64,000 nt of DNA. Source: Novipirellula caenicola. GTDB taxonomy: Bacteria > Planctomycetota > Planctomycetia > Pirellulales > Pirellulaceae. Each line of letters begins with the position of its first letter. Position 1 is the first letter of the stretch. Below are positions 1 through 9,240 of this stretch, one piece after another. The stretch is taken from the NCBI RefSeq assembly GCF_039545035.1, contig NZ_BAABRO010000002.1, forward strand, positions 496,001 to 560,000, read 5' to 3'. The notes beneath the pieces were generated by a model. The model did no database searches. It had not been told where the DNA came from and saw only the letters and a program-made list of their open reading frames with translations. The translations under genes were made by a program, and so were the position numbers.

Positions 1-591
1 CACGTCCGATGGAATCGAACTCGGTCGCTGCGGCGGCGATGCGAGCAGCGACAAATCGTCGATCAAAACCCCGGCTTGGGGTGCCGCGGTCACGCTGAAG
101 CGAATCGCCTCGACCTTTTCGTCAGCGGGGATCGCAAGTTGAATGTGCGACAAAAACCTAGCTCCGACGTTGACGATACGGTCAATCTTGGAAACCTCGT
201 GCCACTGGTCACCTTGTCTTGCCTCGACCAAAAATGAAAACGGGTCTCGACGGGTCCAGCGTTCCGCATGGAATTCGATTCCTTTGACCGCTTGCATCTC
301 GGCAGGGATCACAAACGTGATCGAATTATTTTCGTCGCCCAGCAAGTGCAAACACTGCTTGCCCGTGCGAGCATATTTCGACGTGACACTTGCAGTTCCC
401 GTGGCATGGATTCGAATTGGACCGTCTTGGACCGCACGAAAAGCGGCGTCGTCGCCGTATTCGAACGACGTGCTGAAAAGAACCTCCTCGGCACACGCCG
501 CAGTACCACCGACGCCTGATAGCGCTGCCAACATCGGGGCGGCAAGGCAAATCACAACTATCAGGCAAATCCTCGCGACAGCAATGAACAT
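1..591 (-). CDS. Secreted protein, N-terminal part (runs off the left edge)
   Basis: An open reading frame on the minus strand runs from about position 597 to the window edge with no stop. It opens with a hydrophobic signal peptide (MFIAVARICLIVVICLAAP) and probable cleavage after an AACA motif near residue 34, so the product is exported. The following ~160 residues read like a beta-rich, lectin-like N-terminal domain (FSTSFEYGDDAAFRAV, GVLIDDLSLLAS). An ATG at 597 sits directly on a GGAG, whereas the ATG at 591 has GGAG six bases upstream, so 591 is the better start. Planctomycete secreted sialidases and other glycosidases often begin with such a domain, but the catalytic part lies outside the window, so no function is claimed. 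Confidence 0.7.
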   Translation of the reverse strand, partial: MFIAVARICLIVVICLAAPMLAALSGVGGTAACAEEVLFSTSFEYGDDAAFRAVQDGPIRIHATGTASVTSKYARTGKQCLHLLGDENNSITFVIPAEMQAVKGIEFHAERWTRRDPFSFLVEARQGDQWHEVSKIDRIVNVGARFLSHIQLAIPADEKVEAIRFSVTAAPQAGVLIDDLSLLASPPQRPSSIPSDV

Positions 592-809
592 TTTCATCTC
601 CGCAATCCCCTATTTGACGTTCGCGATGCAAAGAAGGTCAATGTAACGCGTACCTTCTATTTCGGATTCAAAACTTGCCATGATAGATCACGGCATCACA
701 CAAATGCACGCAACGGCAAGAGTTTTTGCCTAGACATGGCTTCGGCTAGTTTTAACATTGCCGCAGCAAAGCAAAGACGGTTCAAGGTGCGAATAGCGAG
801 CTTGGCCGT

Positions 810-2582
810 CTAGCCCTCATTCGCCGTCGTTTCGGTGATGGCTTCGGCCGAGGCGGTGTCATCGAGCTCGTGATTGAGGATTTCAAGCAGCGTTTGCAAG
901 AACACCACGACCATCGGGCCTACCAAAATTCCGATCGGGCCAAACACTTTTACCCCCCCCAACACGCTCAGCAGCGCAAACAGCGGGTGCAATTGCGAAC
1001 GGCCGTGCAGCACATAGACTTTGATCACGTTGTCGATCGATGAAATCACCAACATCCCGTATAGTGCCAACACAATTGCCGCGGTCCAGCGTTGTTCGAC
1101 CATGCCAAGCCAAACCACACATGGCACCCAAACCGACGCGGCGCCCAAAAACGGCACCAACGACATCAGAGTGGTGGCCAAAAACAACAACACCACCGAT
1201 TCGAATCCGAGTACGTAGTAGCCCAGTCCACCCAAGATCCCTTGCACGATTGCGCTGAGTACACTTGCCAACACGACCGCGCGACTGGTGCGATCAAATT
1301 CCAACAACAGCCGCCGTTCGTAATTGTCGTCCAGCGGGCTCAGCCGCATCAGCGTGCGAATCATCGCTGCGCCATCGATCAGAAAAAAGTAAACCGCAAT
1401 GATCAGAACCAATAACCCCACCACGATCTTGCCAAGGTAATTTCCCGTTGCACTGGTTAGACTGACAAACCGCGGCTGCAGTGATTCACGTCCGCGACTC
1501 ATAAGACTCTTGAAATCTTCGGCACTCGGGTTGGCGATCAATCGAACTTGGCTGCGTAGCGTCCCCCCAAGCAACGTTTGCATCCATGATCGGATTGCCG
1601 CCGAAGCGATCACGCTTTGACGATGAAATTGTTCTTCGGCGTTCAGTTGATCCAGCGGAATAACGTCATCCGGATTACGCTCGTTCACAGGGTCGCCAAA
1701 CGCGACGTCCGAATCCGCAGCGGGTTCGCGATCCCCCGCATCGATCGGATCTGCCGGGTCCGGCCGATTTGCAACTTCGCTGGCGTGGGGCAACGAATTC
1801 TTGAGTTCGTCCAACCGCTCGATCGCGATTTCAGCTGCTGCATCTGCAGCGGGCGGACCTTCGACATCGTTCTGCAGAAACAGGATCAGCGACTTTGCTT
1901 CGGAAATGTTGTCCAAAATGATCTGACGATGTTCCGAAGCCTGCATCACGCCGGACAACGACATCAAAAACTCGGCGACCGACGTCTCTTGGTCGATACC
2001 ACGCAGCCCCTCACTGGCCAGCACCGAATCGTCCAGCGAATCGGTCAGCTCATCCAACCGACGGAACTTTTCCGCGTGCGGCAATGAAATCCCAAATTGG
2101 TCACGAGCACGATCGAGTGCGTTGGTCAGATCATTAAAATTGATGTGGCTGACCATCGCGGTAAACTGACTGGTCGCCACCGACAACACGACAATGATCG
2201 GCATCAACACCATCATCAGGATCATCAGCGTGGTCGTTGCGGCCGCCAATCGCCGCTTTCCTTTGGTTTGGATGTAAATCCAATCATGCACCGGACGAAA
2301 GATCACGACCAACAGGGCGGCCAGGAACAACGGTACAAAGAACCCGGCCATCACCTTGTAGAACAACGCTCCGACCGCGAATATACCGAGCAGCAACATC
2401 AATACGGACAAAATCCGCGACAGCGACGGCAATCGTTCCAGCATCGCTTTGGTGGAAGCCAGGGTTCGCGGCGGCGACGGATCGACGCCCGTGCCCGTTG
2501 TCGATGACGACTGCGGCGAGGAAGCGAGCGACGAAGATGGCTGAGGCGGTTTGGCAGAATTTTTGGGTCGACGTTTCGTCAT
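810..2582 (-). CDS. AI-2E family transporter (PerM/DUF20 permease)
   Basis: A 590-residue polytopic inner-membrane protein. Two N-terminal hydrophobic segments (about 55-95) and one at 112-137 are followed by a long hydrophilic stretch (about 143-383), then the conserved C-terminal half: LIDG near 402, VPFLGA near 476-481 and FGPIGILVGP near 547-556, which are family hallmarks. Members export small molecules or Na+/H+; the AI-2 role applies only to a few. Most members are around 350 residues. The excess here is a Pro/Ser-rich cytoplasmic N-terminus (1-45) and the enlarged, acidic loop between TM3 and TM4. The gene is divergent from the UPF0104 gene, with a 60 bp gap holding both promoters. 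Substrate unknown. Confidence 0.85.
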   Translation of the reverse strand: MTKRRPKNSAKPPQPSSSLASSPQSSSTTGTGVDPSPPRTLASTKAMLERLPSLSRILSVLMLLLGIFAVGALFYKVMAGFFVPLFLAALLVVIFRPVHDWIYIQTKGKRRLAAATTTLMILMMVLMPIIVVLSVATSQFTAMVSHINFNDLTNALDRARDQFGISLPHAEKFRRLDELTDSLDDSVLASEGLRGIDQETSVAEFLMSLSGVMQASEHRQIILDNISEAKSLILFLQNDVEGPPAADAAAEIAIERLDELKNSLPHASEVANRPDPADPIDAGDREPAADSDVAFGDPVNERNPDDVIPLDQLNAEEQFHRQSVIASAAIRSWMQTLLGGTLRSQVRLIANPSAEDFKSLMSRGRESLQPRFVSLTSATGNYLGKIVVGLLVLIIAVYFFLIDGAAMIRTLMRLSPLDDNYERRLLLEFDRTSRAVVLASVLSAIVQGILGGLGYYVLGFESVVLLFLATTLMSLVPFLGAASVWVPCVVWLGMVEQRWTAAIVLALYGMLVISSIDNVIKVYVLHGRSQLHPLFALLSVLGGVKVFGPIGILVGPMVVVFLQTLLEILNHELDDTASAEAITETTANEG

Positions 2583-2642
2583 CGAGCCTGCTCGGCTTGT
2601 GGGTGGGAAAGGGTGGAAGTGATGTTGCAGCTTGGTTAGGAA

Positions 2643-3854
2643 TTGTATCCCAATCGGATCGTGCCCGATTGTGAAGGATCGCCGTCGTTATGGATAGACG
2701 GATCAAATGTTCTCGAAAGAATCGCAGTGGCTCAGTCAAACAAATCCCCCGAAATGAGTGATGTCTCGTCACCGGGCTCGGCATCACATCGTCACGGACG
2801 CAAACGGTGGCTGCGAATTGCCAAAATCGCGATTGCCATCGCGGTGGTGATTGGATTGTTTTTTGCCGTCCGCTCGGCCGCACGCCAATGGCAAACCGAG
2901 CGAGCCCGAGTCGTCCGCCAGATCCACGAAATCGACCTGCAAATCGCGGCGACCGAGGATGTGATCACCACGTCCGCGCTGCAGGAGCAACGTGCTGCGT
3001 TGCGGCGCAGCCTGCCCACGCTTGGCACCATCCGCTGGTCACGCATCGGCGTGGCCGCGATTCTGTACGCCGCCGGAACGCTTGTATCGGGGATAGTGCT
3101 TCGCGATTGGTTGGTGGTGCTGGGGCATCGGCCTCCAGCGGCTCTCGTTGTCGCGGCGCAAATGCTCGGGCACATCGGCAAGTATGTACCGGGCAAGGCG
3201 ATGGTTGTCGTGTTGCGAGTCGGTGTGCTAAAGCGATGTTCGGTGCCGGTCATGCCCGCGACCATTTGCGTGTTTTTAGAAACGTTCATGATGATGGCCG
3301 TCGGCGCCGCGGTCGCAGGCATCGTGATCGTCACCCTGCCAGTCCCAGTATGGATGATGGTCGCCGCCGCAACCGGAGCGGTGCTGGCCAGCATTCCGAC
3401 GATGCCCCCGGTGCTTCAAATCGTGACCAATCGGCTCATGAAGCAAAGCTCTGATCTTGGTCATCACGCTTGGATCGCGTGCGGTAAGGGCTGGGCTTGG
3501 TCGACGATTGAATGGATTCTGATCGGAGGCTCGTTCGCGATGATCGTGACCGCGATTCCGACGGCGGCGCCGCCCGAATCGACGGCCCAGTTACTGGCCA
3601 TCGCCACTGCGTCGATTTCACTTGCTATGGTGATCGGGTTTGCATCGCTGCTGCCGGGCGGGGCGGGCATTCGCGAATTGGTTTTAACGACCATCCTTGG
3701 CCTGGTGACCGGCCCCACGCACGCGTTGTTGGCCGCAATCATGGCGCGGATGGTTTTCATCGCGGTGGAAAGCTTGATGGCGTTGGCTGCTTGGGTTTAC
3801 ATCCAAAATCAGCTCGAACCGGTTCGGCACGAAATTTGTAGCAGTAACGAATAA
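2643..3854 (+). CDS. UPF0104 / lysylphosphatidylglycerol synthase transmembrane-domain protein
   Basis: A membrane protein of 403 residues with about eight hydrophobic segments and the family signature LPGGAGIREL near residue 340. This fold is the flippase half of MprF and occurs alone in many bacteria, often beside glycosyltransferases, where it is thought to move lipid-linked molecules across the inner membrane. A soluble coiled segment (about 80-120, rich in Arg/Glu/Gln) lies between TM1 and TM2. The ATG at 2643 has AGGA five bases upstream and is preferred; GTG 2727 and ATG 2754 are in-frame alternatives closer to the first membrane segment. It is divergent from the AI-2E-type permease. 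No synthase domain is present. Confidence 0.8.
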   Translation: MYPNRIVPDCEGSPSLWIDGSNVLERIAVAQSNKSPEMSDVSSPGSASHRHGRKRWLRIAKIAIAIAVVIGLFFAVRSAARQWQTERARVVRQIHEIDLQIAATEDVITTSALQEQRAALRRSLPTLGTIRWSRIGVAAILYAAGTLVSGIVLRDWLVVLGHRPPAALVVAAQMLGHIGKYVPGKAMVVVLRVGVLKRCSVPVMPATICVFLETFMMMAVGAAVAGIVIVTLPVPVWMMVAAATGAVLASIPTMPPVLQIVTNRLMKQSSDLGHHAWIACGKGWAWSTIEWILIGGSFAMIVTAIPTAAPPESTAQLLAIATASISLAMVIGFASLLPGGAGIRELVLTTILGLVTGPTHALLAAIMARMVFIAVESLMALAAWVYIQNQLEPVRHEICSSNE

Positions 3855-3895
3855 AAACGCGAGCGGATGTTTTGAAGTTGCGATTTTTGTCACAA

Positions 3896-3953
3896 CCCGA
3901 AGCGTCAGCGAGGGAATCTCGATATTTTCTTGGTCCCTCGCTAACGCTTCGGG
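3896..3953. repeat. Long hairpin (REP-like inverted repeat)
   Basis: Two 20-base arms (3896-3915 and 3934-3953) pair with one mismatch around an 18-base loop. The arm reads CCCGAAGCGTCAGCGAGGGA. It lies 42 bp after the UPF0104 stop codon, in the 239 bp before the MgtC gene. There is no T-run, so it is either a processed 3' hairpin or a dispersed palindromic repeat rather than a classical terminator. Confidence 0.7.
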
Positions 3954-4093
3954 TTTGGATTTGTCGGGAAAAACGACAATAGCGCAACCTCAAAAGGCGG
4001 ATACGAGGGTGAATCACACGGCTTCGGATTCGTTACGAACTCATTGGACCGCTCGGAATCCCATCGCTCATCAATCAACTGCGACTCAGCACC

Positions 4094-4588
4094 ATGGAAG
4101 ACCAGCTTTACCAAATCGTCGTCGTCGTGATCGCCGGAGCCCTCGGCGCGGTGGTCGGAATTGAACGTGAATTCGCCGACAAACCCGCAGGATTGCGAAC
4201 TCACATGTTCGTTTGTGCCGCCTCGGCGATGTTGGTCCTGCTAGGCGACGTCGTGCTCGAGCGATTCAATCAAGGCAACGAAAACAACATCAGCGCCGAT
4301 CCGATTCGAATGATCCAAGCCATCGTGGTCGGCATCAGCTTTCTTGGCGCAGGCACGATCATTCATCATCAAGACAATCGAGTCGAAGGGCTAACCACCG
4401 CCGCCTCGATTCTATTGACCGCCGGAATTGGAATCGCCGTTGCCGTTGGACAACTCTACTTTGCGGTGGGGATCGCAGTCTTAGCCGTCGTGGTCCTGAT
4501 CCTGGTTGGATTCATCGAACGACGCATCCAACGAAAAGTGGCAAAGATCAAACAGAAGTCCGACGATACCGAGAAAGTCCGTTCCTAG
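4094..4588 (+). CDS. MgtC/SapB family membrane protein
   Basis: A 164-residue inner-membrane protein with four hydrophobic segments. The N-terminus shows the MgtC signature GALGAVVGIEREFADKPAGL followed by RTHM, and the middle carries ISFLGAGTII and GLTTAASI, as in the family. MgtC proteins modulate Mg2+ homeostasis or the F1Fo ATPase; this short form lacks the C-terminal ACT-like domain of virulence-type MgtC. The C-terminus ends in a basic cytoplasmic tail. The gene stands alone between a hairpin and the convergent GH5-GDPD gene; the spacer of about 125 bp contains a T-run at 4602-4608. Confidence 0.88.
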   Translation: MEDQLYQIVVVVIAGALGAVVGIEREFADKPAGLRTHMFVCAASAMLVLLGDVVLERFNQGNENNISADPIRMIQAIVVGISFLGAGTIIHHQDNRVEGLTTAASILLTAGIGIAVAVGQLYFAVGIAVLAVVVLILVGFIERRIQRKVAKIKQKSDDTEKVRS

Positions 4589-4714
4589 CCGAAGCTTCTC
4601 CTTTTTTTAAAATCATCGCATCATCTGCATGCTGCAGGGCTTTCCTTTCTAGCCGATTGGGTTGGAACCGATTGGATGATTGACAACGAAAGCAATCTGC
4701 ATCCACCAATGCGG

Positions 4715-6607
4715 TCATCGCGATGATTTGATTGACAACAGCCGGCGTGGATGATCGGTATAGATTCGCTGCACCCCCATTTCTAACAATCGACGCATCA
4801 CGTCCGGATCGTTCACGGTCCAGCCGCCGACTTCGATGCCTGCCGCTTTGATCTTTGCAACCTTCTCGGGTGTGATCCCCGAGTGATGCAGCACCAAGGA
4901 CTCGAATTGATGTTGCTTGGCGATCTGAATATCACTTTCGATGTCGGTATTCGGGCCGCGATCCCAAAACACGGGGATCTCTGGTGCGATCCGCTTTACC
5001 TCGGCCATGTATTGCAAATTCCCATCATTTAGCCCCACCCATGGCTCGGCATTCATCGATTGGACCAACGAGATTACATCGGGCACACAGTCCATCTTGG
5101 GTTGAATCGAAACACGTGTTCGTCGCTGTGACTTTACCATCGCCAAAACCTCGCTTAACAGCGGCATATTCATGGGTGGGCACTCAGCCAGCGATTTTCC
5201 ACTGCGTTTTCGGAAATCAGTCGCAACATCGATCTTAGCCAATTCAGCATAGCTCGATTCGCTGACCACACGATCCACGTCACCGACTCGCCGAGTCGTT
5301 TGATCGTGAATCACCACCAACTGACCATCACGTGTCCGCAAGACGTCCAATTCGATCCAGTCGGCGCCGACATCGATCCCGCTGCGAAACGCCGCCAACG
5401 TATTCTCAGGGAACTCGCCCGAGTTGCCACGATGCGCAGTCACTCCGTTGGACAAAAACGTATCCTCTGGCGGACCCAGGATCGATTCACGCTTGCTCTG
5501 AAATAGCTCGAGCCACGCCAATGTCAATGCTTCGGACAACGTGGTCGCCGGCCGTAGCTGTGCCGGTGTTTTGCCCCAATAGAATCCGATCCAACCCGTT
5601 GCATACGGTTTGGAACGATCGACGAAGTCGCCCAACTCTTCGGCGCCGCATTTCAGGGGAAAGACCTCCTCGATGACAACCGGCATGCCCACAGCAGCAA
5701 ATCCTTTGAGCGTCTCGATCGCCTCGTCCACCTTTCCCGTTTCGGGATAGAGATGCACCGCGATGAAATCCAAGTCGCCAGCGATCTTGTCGGGCACAAA
5801 TCCGGAGGTCAATCCAGGACGATCAAGGCTCCAAGGCACAAGCCCGACCGTGATCAAGTGACGGTCGTCATGTTGACGGATCGCCGAGACAAGTTTGCCA
5901 ACCCACGCCCTCGCGACCTCGGTGCGATCACGGCCTTTGCGATCCAGCGTGATGAATTGCACAAAATATTTGTCACCAAATCCATGCCCCAACCAATCGG
6001 TGCGTGCCTTGTCGCCGCCGGGGACGACCGGTTCGTTCATCAAGTCGTAACAGAACACCGCGGGACTGTCCGCACACTGCTTGGCGATCGCTTCCCAAAA
6101 CACCGCCTGCGCCGCCCAGCGATCTTGTTCGCTCAACGCGTCGTACCACTGCGGCACGTCCTGCTTGTGGTAACACCCCAGCCCCGTCAAATCGAGATAA
6201 AGCCCTGTTTGCTCGGCCAAGACGACTAGACGGGCAAGTTGTGAGAGTGAACCTGCATTGGGTTTAGTCGGACTGTCCATGAACTTGCCAAACTGCAGAT
6301 GGATGCGAACGACGTTCGCGCCAAGCTCTTTCATTTCACCAAAAGCCGACGCAACCCGATCCCATTGGTCATCCCAATAATCTTCGATCAAACGCCCGTC
6401 ACCGTCATGATCGTAGTTAAATCCCCACGGAATGAATGACTCGCCCGAATCGGCCAACGAGAATCCTTTGCCATCGGCGGATACCTGAACCCAACCCAGT
6501 TCGTCTGCCTGGCAGCTCGCTTGAGGAAGCAGCGACGGTGTTAGCAAACCCAGCGGCCCTGCGGCAAATATTGCAGCAAAGAACAGGGGCCGAAAAAACA
6601 AAGTCAT
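4715..6607 (-). CDS. Secreted fusion: GH5-type glycoside hydrolase + glycerophosphodiester phosphodiesterase
   Basis: A 630-residue two-domain enzyme. After a signal peptide (first ~33 residues) comes a (beta/alpha)8 glycosidase domain of clan GH-A type: NEP with the acid/base Glu near 192 and a second Glu at VIEE near 313-314. From about residue 386 a full GDPD domain follows: TAHRG (His ~392), PENT (Glu ~401), WIELDV (Glu/Asp ~419/421) and VIHD (His ~434). All key residues of both domains appear present, so both may be active. The frame is open back to a TTG at 6655, but the ATG at 6607 gives a normal signal peptide and is preferred. Fusion of these two activities is uncommon; it could act on glycerophosphate-decorated glycans outside the cytoplasmic membrane, which is inference. 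Confidence 0.85.
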   Translation of the reverse strand: MTLFFRPLFFAAIFAAGPLGLLTPSLLPQASCQADELGWVQVSADGKGFSLADSGESFIPWGFNYDHDGDGRLIEDYWDDQWDRVASAFGEMKELGANVVRIHLQFGKFMDSPTKPNAGSLSQLARLVVLAEQTGLYLDLTGLGCYHKQDVPQWYDALSEQDRWAAQAVFWEAIAKQCADSPAVFCYDLMNEPVVPGGDKARTDWLGHGFGDKYFVQFITLDRKGRDRTEVARAWVGKLVSAIRQHDDRHLITVGLVPWSLDRPGLTSGFVPDKIAGDLDFIAVHLYPETGKVDEAIETLKGFAAVGMPVVIEEVFPLKCGAEELGDFVDRSKPYATGWIGFYWGKTPAQLRPATTLSEALTLAWLELFQSKRESILGPPEDTFLSNGVTAHRGNSGEFPENTLAAFRSGIDVGADWIELDVLRTRDGQLVVIHDQTTRRVGDVDRVVSESSYAELAKIDVATDFRKRSGKSLAECPPMNMPLLSEVLAMVKSQRRTRVSIQPKMDCVPDVISLVQSMNAEPWVGLNDGNLQYMAEVKRIAPEIPVFWDRGPNTDIESDIQIAKQHQFESLVLHHSGITPEKVAKIKAAGIEVGGWTVNDPDVMRRLLEMGVQRIYTDHPRRLLSIKSSR

Positions 6608-6842
6608 AGCGAGCTCGGGGCAGAGGTTGGGGGCCGCATCCGGAATCCGGATCAAACCAATTCCGTGACGGCTTCATTCTACCGGTTGATTCGATGGCGA
6701 GCCGGACACTGTTTAGAAAATCGCGTTGTGATCGCAGCAGCGATCAACGACCGAAAAATAAAACATTTGTTTGCGGCGCGATCACGAACCATCGATCGGC
6801 TATAGTATGGCTCTGCTATCGCCACCCCGCCCCAAATTTGCC

Positions 6843-8135
6843 ATGTCGACACGAAACCAACCCACCGTTTTATCGCTTCATGTTCTGGCCGCTGTGTTTG
6901 CAGCAATGTCGCTGATGGTCAGCTCGCGACAGACCCAGGCCGCGGACCATGAAAAGCCGCTGTTTGCCTACGTCGGCACGTTCAGCTCACCGCTTCGTGA
7001 CGTGTTACCGACGCAAGTCGATTTACCGCCCGGCAACGGCCGCGGCATTCACATTTTCAAGGTCAACCGTGACACCGGAGCCATGACGGCCGCCGGGACG
7101 TACCGAATGGGGACCAGTCCCAGCAGTTTGGTTGTCAGTGCCGATGGCCGCCGAATGTATTCGGCCAACGAAACCGATCGAGTGGGAACCGACAAACAAG
7201 GCACCGTCAGCTCGTTTGCGATCGATCACCCGAGCGGTCAATTGAAACGACTCAATACCGTCCCCTCAGGCGGCGCGGGGCCGACCTACGTCAACATCGA
7301 CCCGAGCGGGCGAAATCTGTTGGTTGCGAACTACTTTGGTGGTTCTGTCGCCGTGCTGCCGATTTTGGACGATGGCCAACTTGATCACGCCAGCGACGTT
7401 CAAGTGGACGAGGGAGAAATCGGCCCGACCACGGCCACGCACGCTCCGCAGGGCAGTTTTGCCATCAGCGGACATGACCGCACGCATGCTCACATGATCC
7501 AAACGGATGCCTCAGGACGCTTTGCGTTGCACGCGGACCTGGGATTGGACAAGATTTTCGTTTGGAAATTTGATGCGGATAAGGGCGTGCTCACTCCGAA
7601 CAATCCTGCTTCGATATCACTTCCTGCGGGTGACGGCCCACGCCACTTCCATTTTCACCCCAACGGTCGCTGGTTCTATTCGATCCAAGAAGAGGGATCG
7701 ACGATTGTGCTGTTTGATTACGACCCAAACAGCGGCCGTCTAACCGCCCGACAAACCGTGTCGACGTTACCCGCCGAGTTTACAGGTAGCAATTTTTGCT
7801 CTGAGATCTTGGTTTCCGCCGATGGCAAGTATGTTTACGCAGGCAATCGGTTGCACGACAGCATCGGAATTTTCTCGGTCGGCGACGATGGCGAACTGAG
7901 TTATGTTGGCGAAGAATGGACGCGAGGCAATTACCCGCGAAGTTTCCAGTTCGATCCAAGTGGCAATTTTCTGTATTGCTGTAACCAACGCGCCGACCAC
8001 ATCGCCGTGTTTCGGGTCCATCGCGACAGCGGCGGTTTGACATTTACGAACCACTATGTGCCGGTCGGCAATCCTTCGTGCATCGTATTTTTGGATCTTG
8101 CGAAAACGTCGGATCGTGCTCTGCAGCCCGAGTGA
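6843..8135 (+). CDS. Secreted lactonase-fold beta-propeller protein (6-phosphogluconolactonase-like, PF10282)
   Basis: A 430-residue exported protein. Signal peptide MSTRNQPTVLSLHVLAAV with cleavage near QAADHE, then YVGTFSSP and repeated blades of the type SADGRRMYSANE, DPSGRNLLVANY, HPNGRWFYSIQE, SADGKYVYAGNR and DPSGNFLYCCNQ. This is the seven-bladed propeller of the YbhE/Pgl lactonase family. Cytosolic members hydrolyse 6-phosphogluconolactone; exported planctomycete versions have no proven substrate. The frame is open from a TTG at 6771, but the ATG at 6843 begins the signal peptide and is chosen. The gene is divergent from the GH5-GDPD fusion, so the two may share a control region. Confidence 0.88.
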   Translation: MSTRNQPTVLSLHVLAAVFAAMSLMVSSRQTQAADHEKPLFAYVGTFSSPLRDVLPTQVDLPPGNGRGIHIFKVNRDTGAMTAAGTYRMGTSPSSLVVSADGRRMYSANETDRVGTDKQGTVSSFAIDHPSGQLKRLNTVPSGGAGPTYVNIDPSGRNLLVANYFGGSVAVLPILDDGQLDHASDVQVDEGEIGPTTATHAPQGSFAISGHDRTHAHMIQTDASGRFALHADLGLDKIFVWKFDADKGVLTPNNPASISLPAGDGPRHFHFHPNGRWFYSIQEEGSTIVLFDYDPNSGRLTARQTVSTLPAEFTGSNFCSEILVSADGKYVYAGNRLHDSIGIFSVGDDGELSYVGEEWTRGNYPRSFQFDPSGNFLYCCNQRADHIAVFRVHRDSGGLTFTNHYVPVGNPSCIVFLDLAKTSDRALQPE

Positions 8136-8206
8136 CCCCGCGAGACGAAGCCAATGCCATCTACTTTTGCACGAAGCGGGTGGCTTTTATCGCGGCGTGC
8201 CAAATG

Positions 8207-8246
8207 GCAGCGGTTTGCCAATCGGAAGTGATTGGCAAACCGCTGC
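8207..8246. terminator. Perfect 17-bp hairpin between convergent genes
   Basis: Arms 8207-8223 and 8230-8246 pair perfectly (GCAGCGGTTTGCCAATC) around the loop GGAAGT. The hairpin sits between the ends of the lactonase gene (stop at 8135) and the convergent glycine-zipper gene (stop at 8297), so it probably serves as a two-way transcription stop even without a T-run. Confidence 0.6.
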
Positions 8247-8296
8247 AACCATCCAACGGACACCGGTTCTGCATTCCATTGCTTCCGCGTGTTTCT

Positions 8297-8824
8297 TTAA
8301 CGCGGCTTACTGACCGACCGGCTTCGCACGCGAGTATAGGCATCTTCGGCGGCGGGCCGGGCGTCATCCCAAGGCATCAGTGGGGCGCCGCCCTGTTCCT
8401 CCCATCGTTGACGTGCAATCCGCTCGCGGTCAGCCCAGTCCTCGTTGACGTCCGGGTCAAACGATTCCCAGCCTGCCTGATACGCCGGAGCGTAGTCGTC
8501 GTAGGTGTAGGAGTCGTTGTAGTAGTCACGGTTTTGATGTTCGTCGCGCCAATAGGCCACTTCGACCGTCGGATCGATATTCTCGGCGACCGCCTTGCCT
8601 GCCAAACCGCCGGCGATCCCGCCGATCACCGCTCCCGCGACTGTCCCCACGGGACCAGCAACGGCGCCCGCTGCGGCACCGGTCGCAGCACCGCCCAGTG
8701 CCGCGCCAACCCCGGTTCCGACGGGATGCGATCCCGCTTCACCCGTAATCGGATCCTCGTTCCGCAGCTCTTCGCGTTCTTCTTTGGTCCGTGCATTCTC
8801 GACTCGTCTGTTTTTATGTGCCAT
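8297..8824 (-). CDS. Glycine-zipper hypothetical protein
   Basis: A 175-residue protein with no signal peptide. The N-terminal 40 residues are charged; residues ~42-80 form an Ala/Gly-rich glycine zipper (GVGAALGGAATGAAAGAVAG and on), which often packs as paired membrane helices; the C-terminal half is acidic, rich in Tyr, Asp and Trp (YNDSYTYDDYAPAY). Similar small glycine-zipper proteins are widespread and often stress-related, but none has a firm function. It is convergent with the lactonase gene. Start ATG at 8824. Confidence 0.7.
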   Translation of the reverse strand: MAHKNRRVENARTKEEREELRNEDPITGEAGSHPVGTGVGAALGGAATGAAAGAVAGPVGTVAGAVIGGIAGGLAGKAVAENIDPTVEVAYWRDEHQNRDYYNDSYTYDDYAPAYQAGWESFDPDVNEDWADRERIARQRWEEQGGAPLMPWDDARPAAEDAYTRVRSRSVSKPR

Positions 8825-9240
8825 CGCCTAAATTCCCATTTTCAATTGTCACTGCGAATACGGCCGCGGCGAGAAACTCGAAACGACCGGCGTTTTTAAA
8901 CCGCAAAATGTCAATAATGCATTTGCTGTGCCGGTCGCCGCCGCGCTGTTTCCCCCGGTAATCGCTTGACGCCATTTGTTCGAATCGGACGATTTCGCGG
9001 CCGCGCCGAATGCAACGAAACGCAACCAATCCGTGCTCGAAACAGAATCAACATGGACGATAAAATGGCTGCCGGACGCTTCGCTGTTGACCGCCAACCC
9101 CGCTGCGAAAATCAAGTTCACCGGTTGCGGCTCGTACACAGTCCCATGGATAGCCCTCTCGCAAACCGGTACAGTGTCGTTTTGGCTCCTGCCCCTACCA
9201 AGCAATTCCGCTACACCCCGCGGCAGGAAACCGTTGTTTT
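8825..9240. other. Gene-free spacer
   Basis: About 416 bp between the divergent glycine-zipper gene and the GT2 gene. Open frames exist on both strands but show neither protein-like composition nor plausible starts. I see no hairpin or repeat here. It must hold the promoters of both flanking genes. Confidence 0.5.

Noticed and set aside
8849-9205. 118-residue minus-strand gene between the glycine-zipper and GT2 genes
   Set aside because: No family likeness or ribosome site, and an equally long frame opposes it on the other strand.
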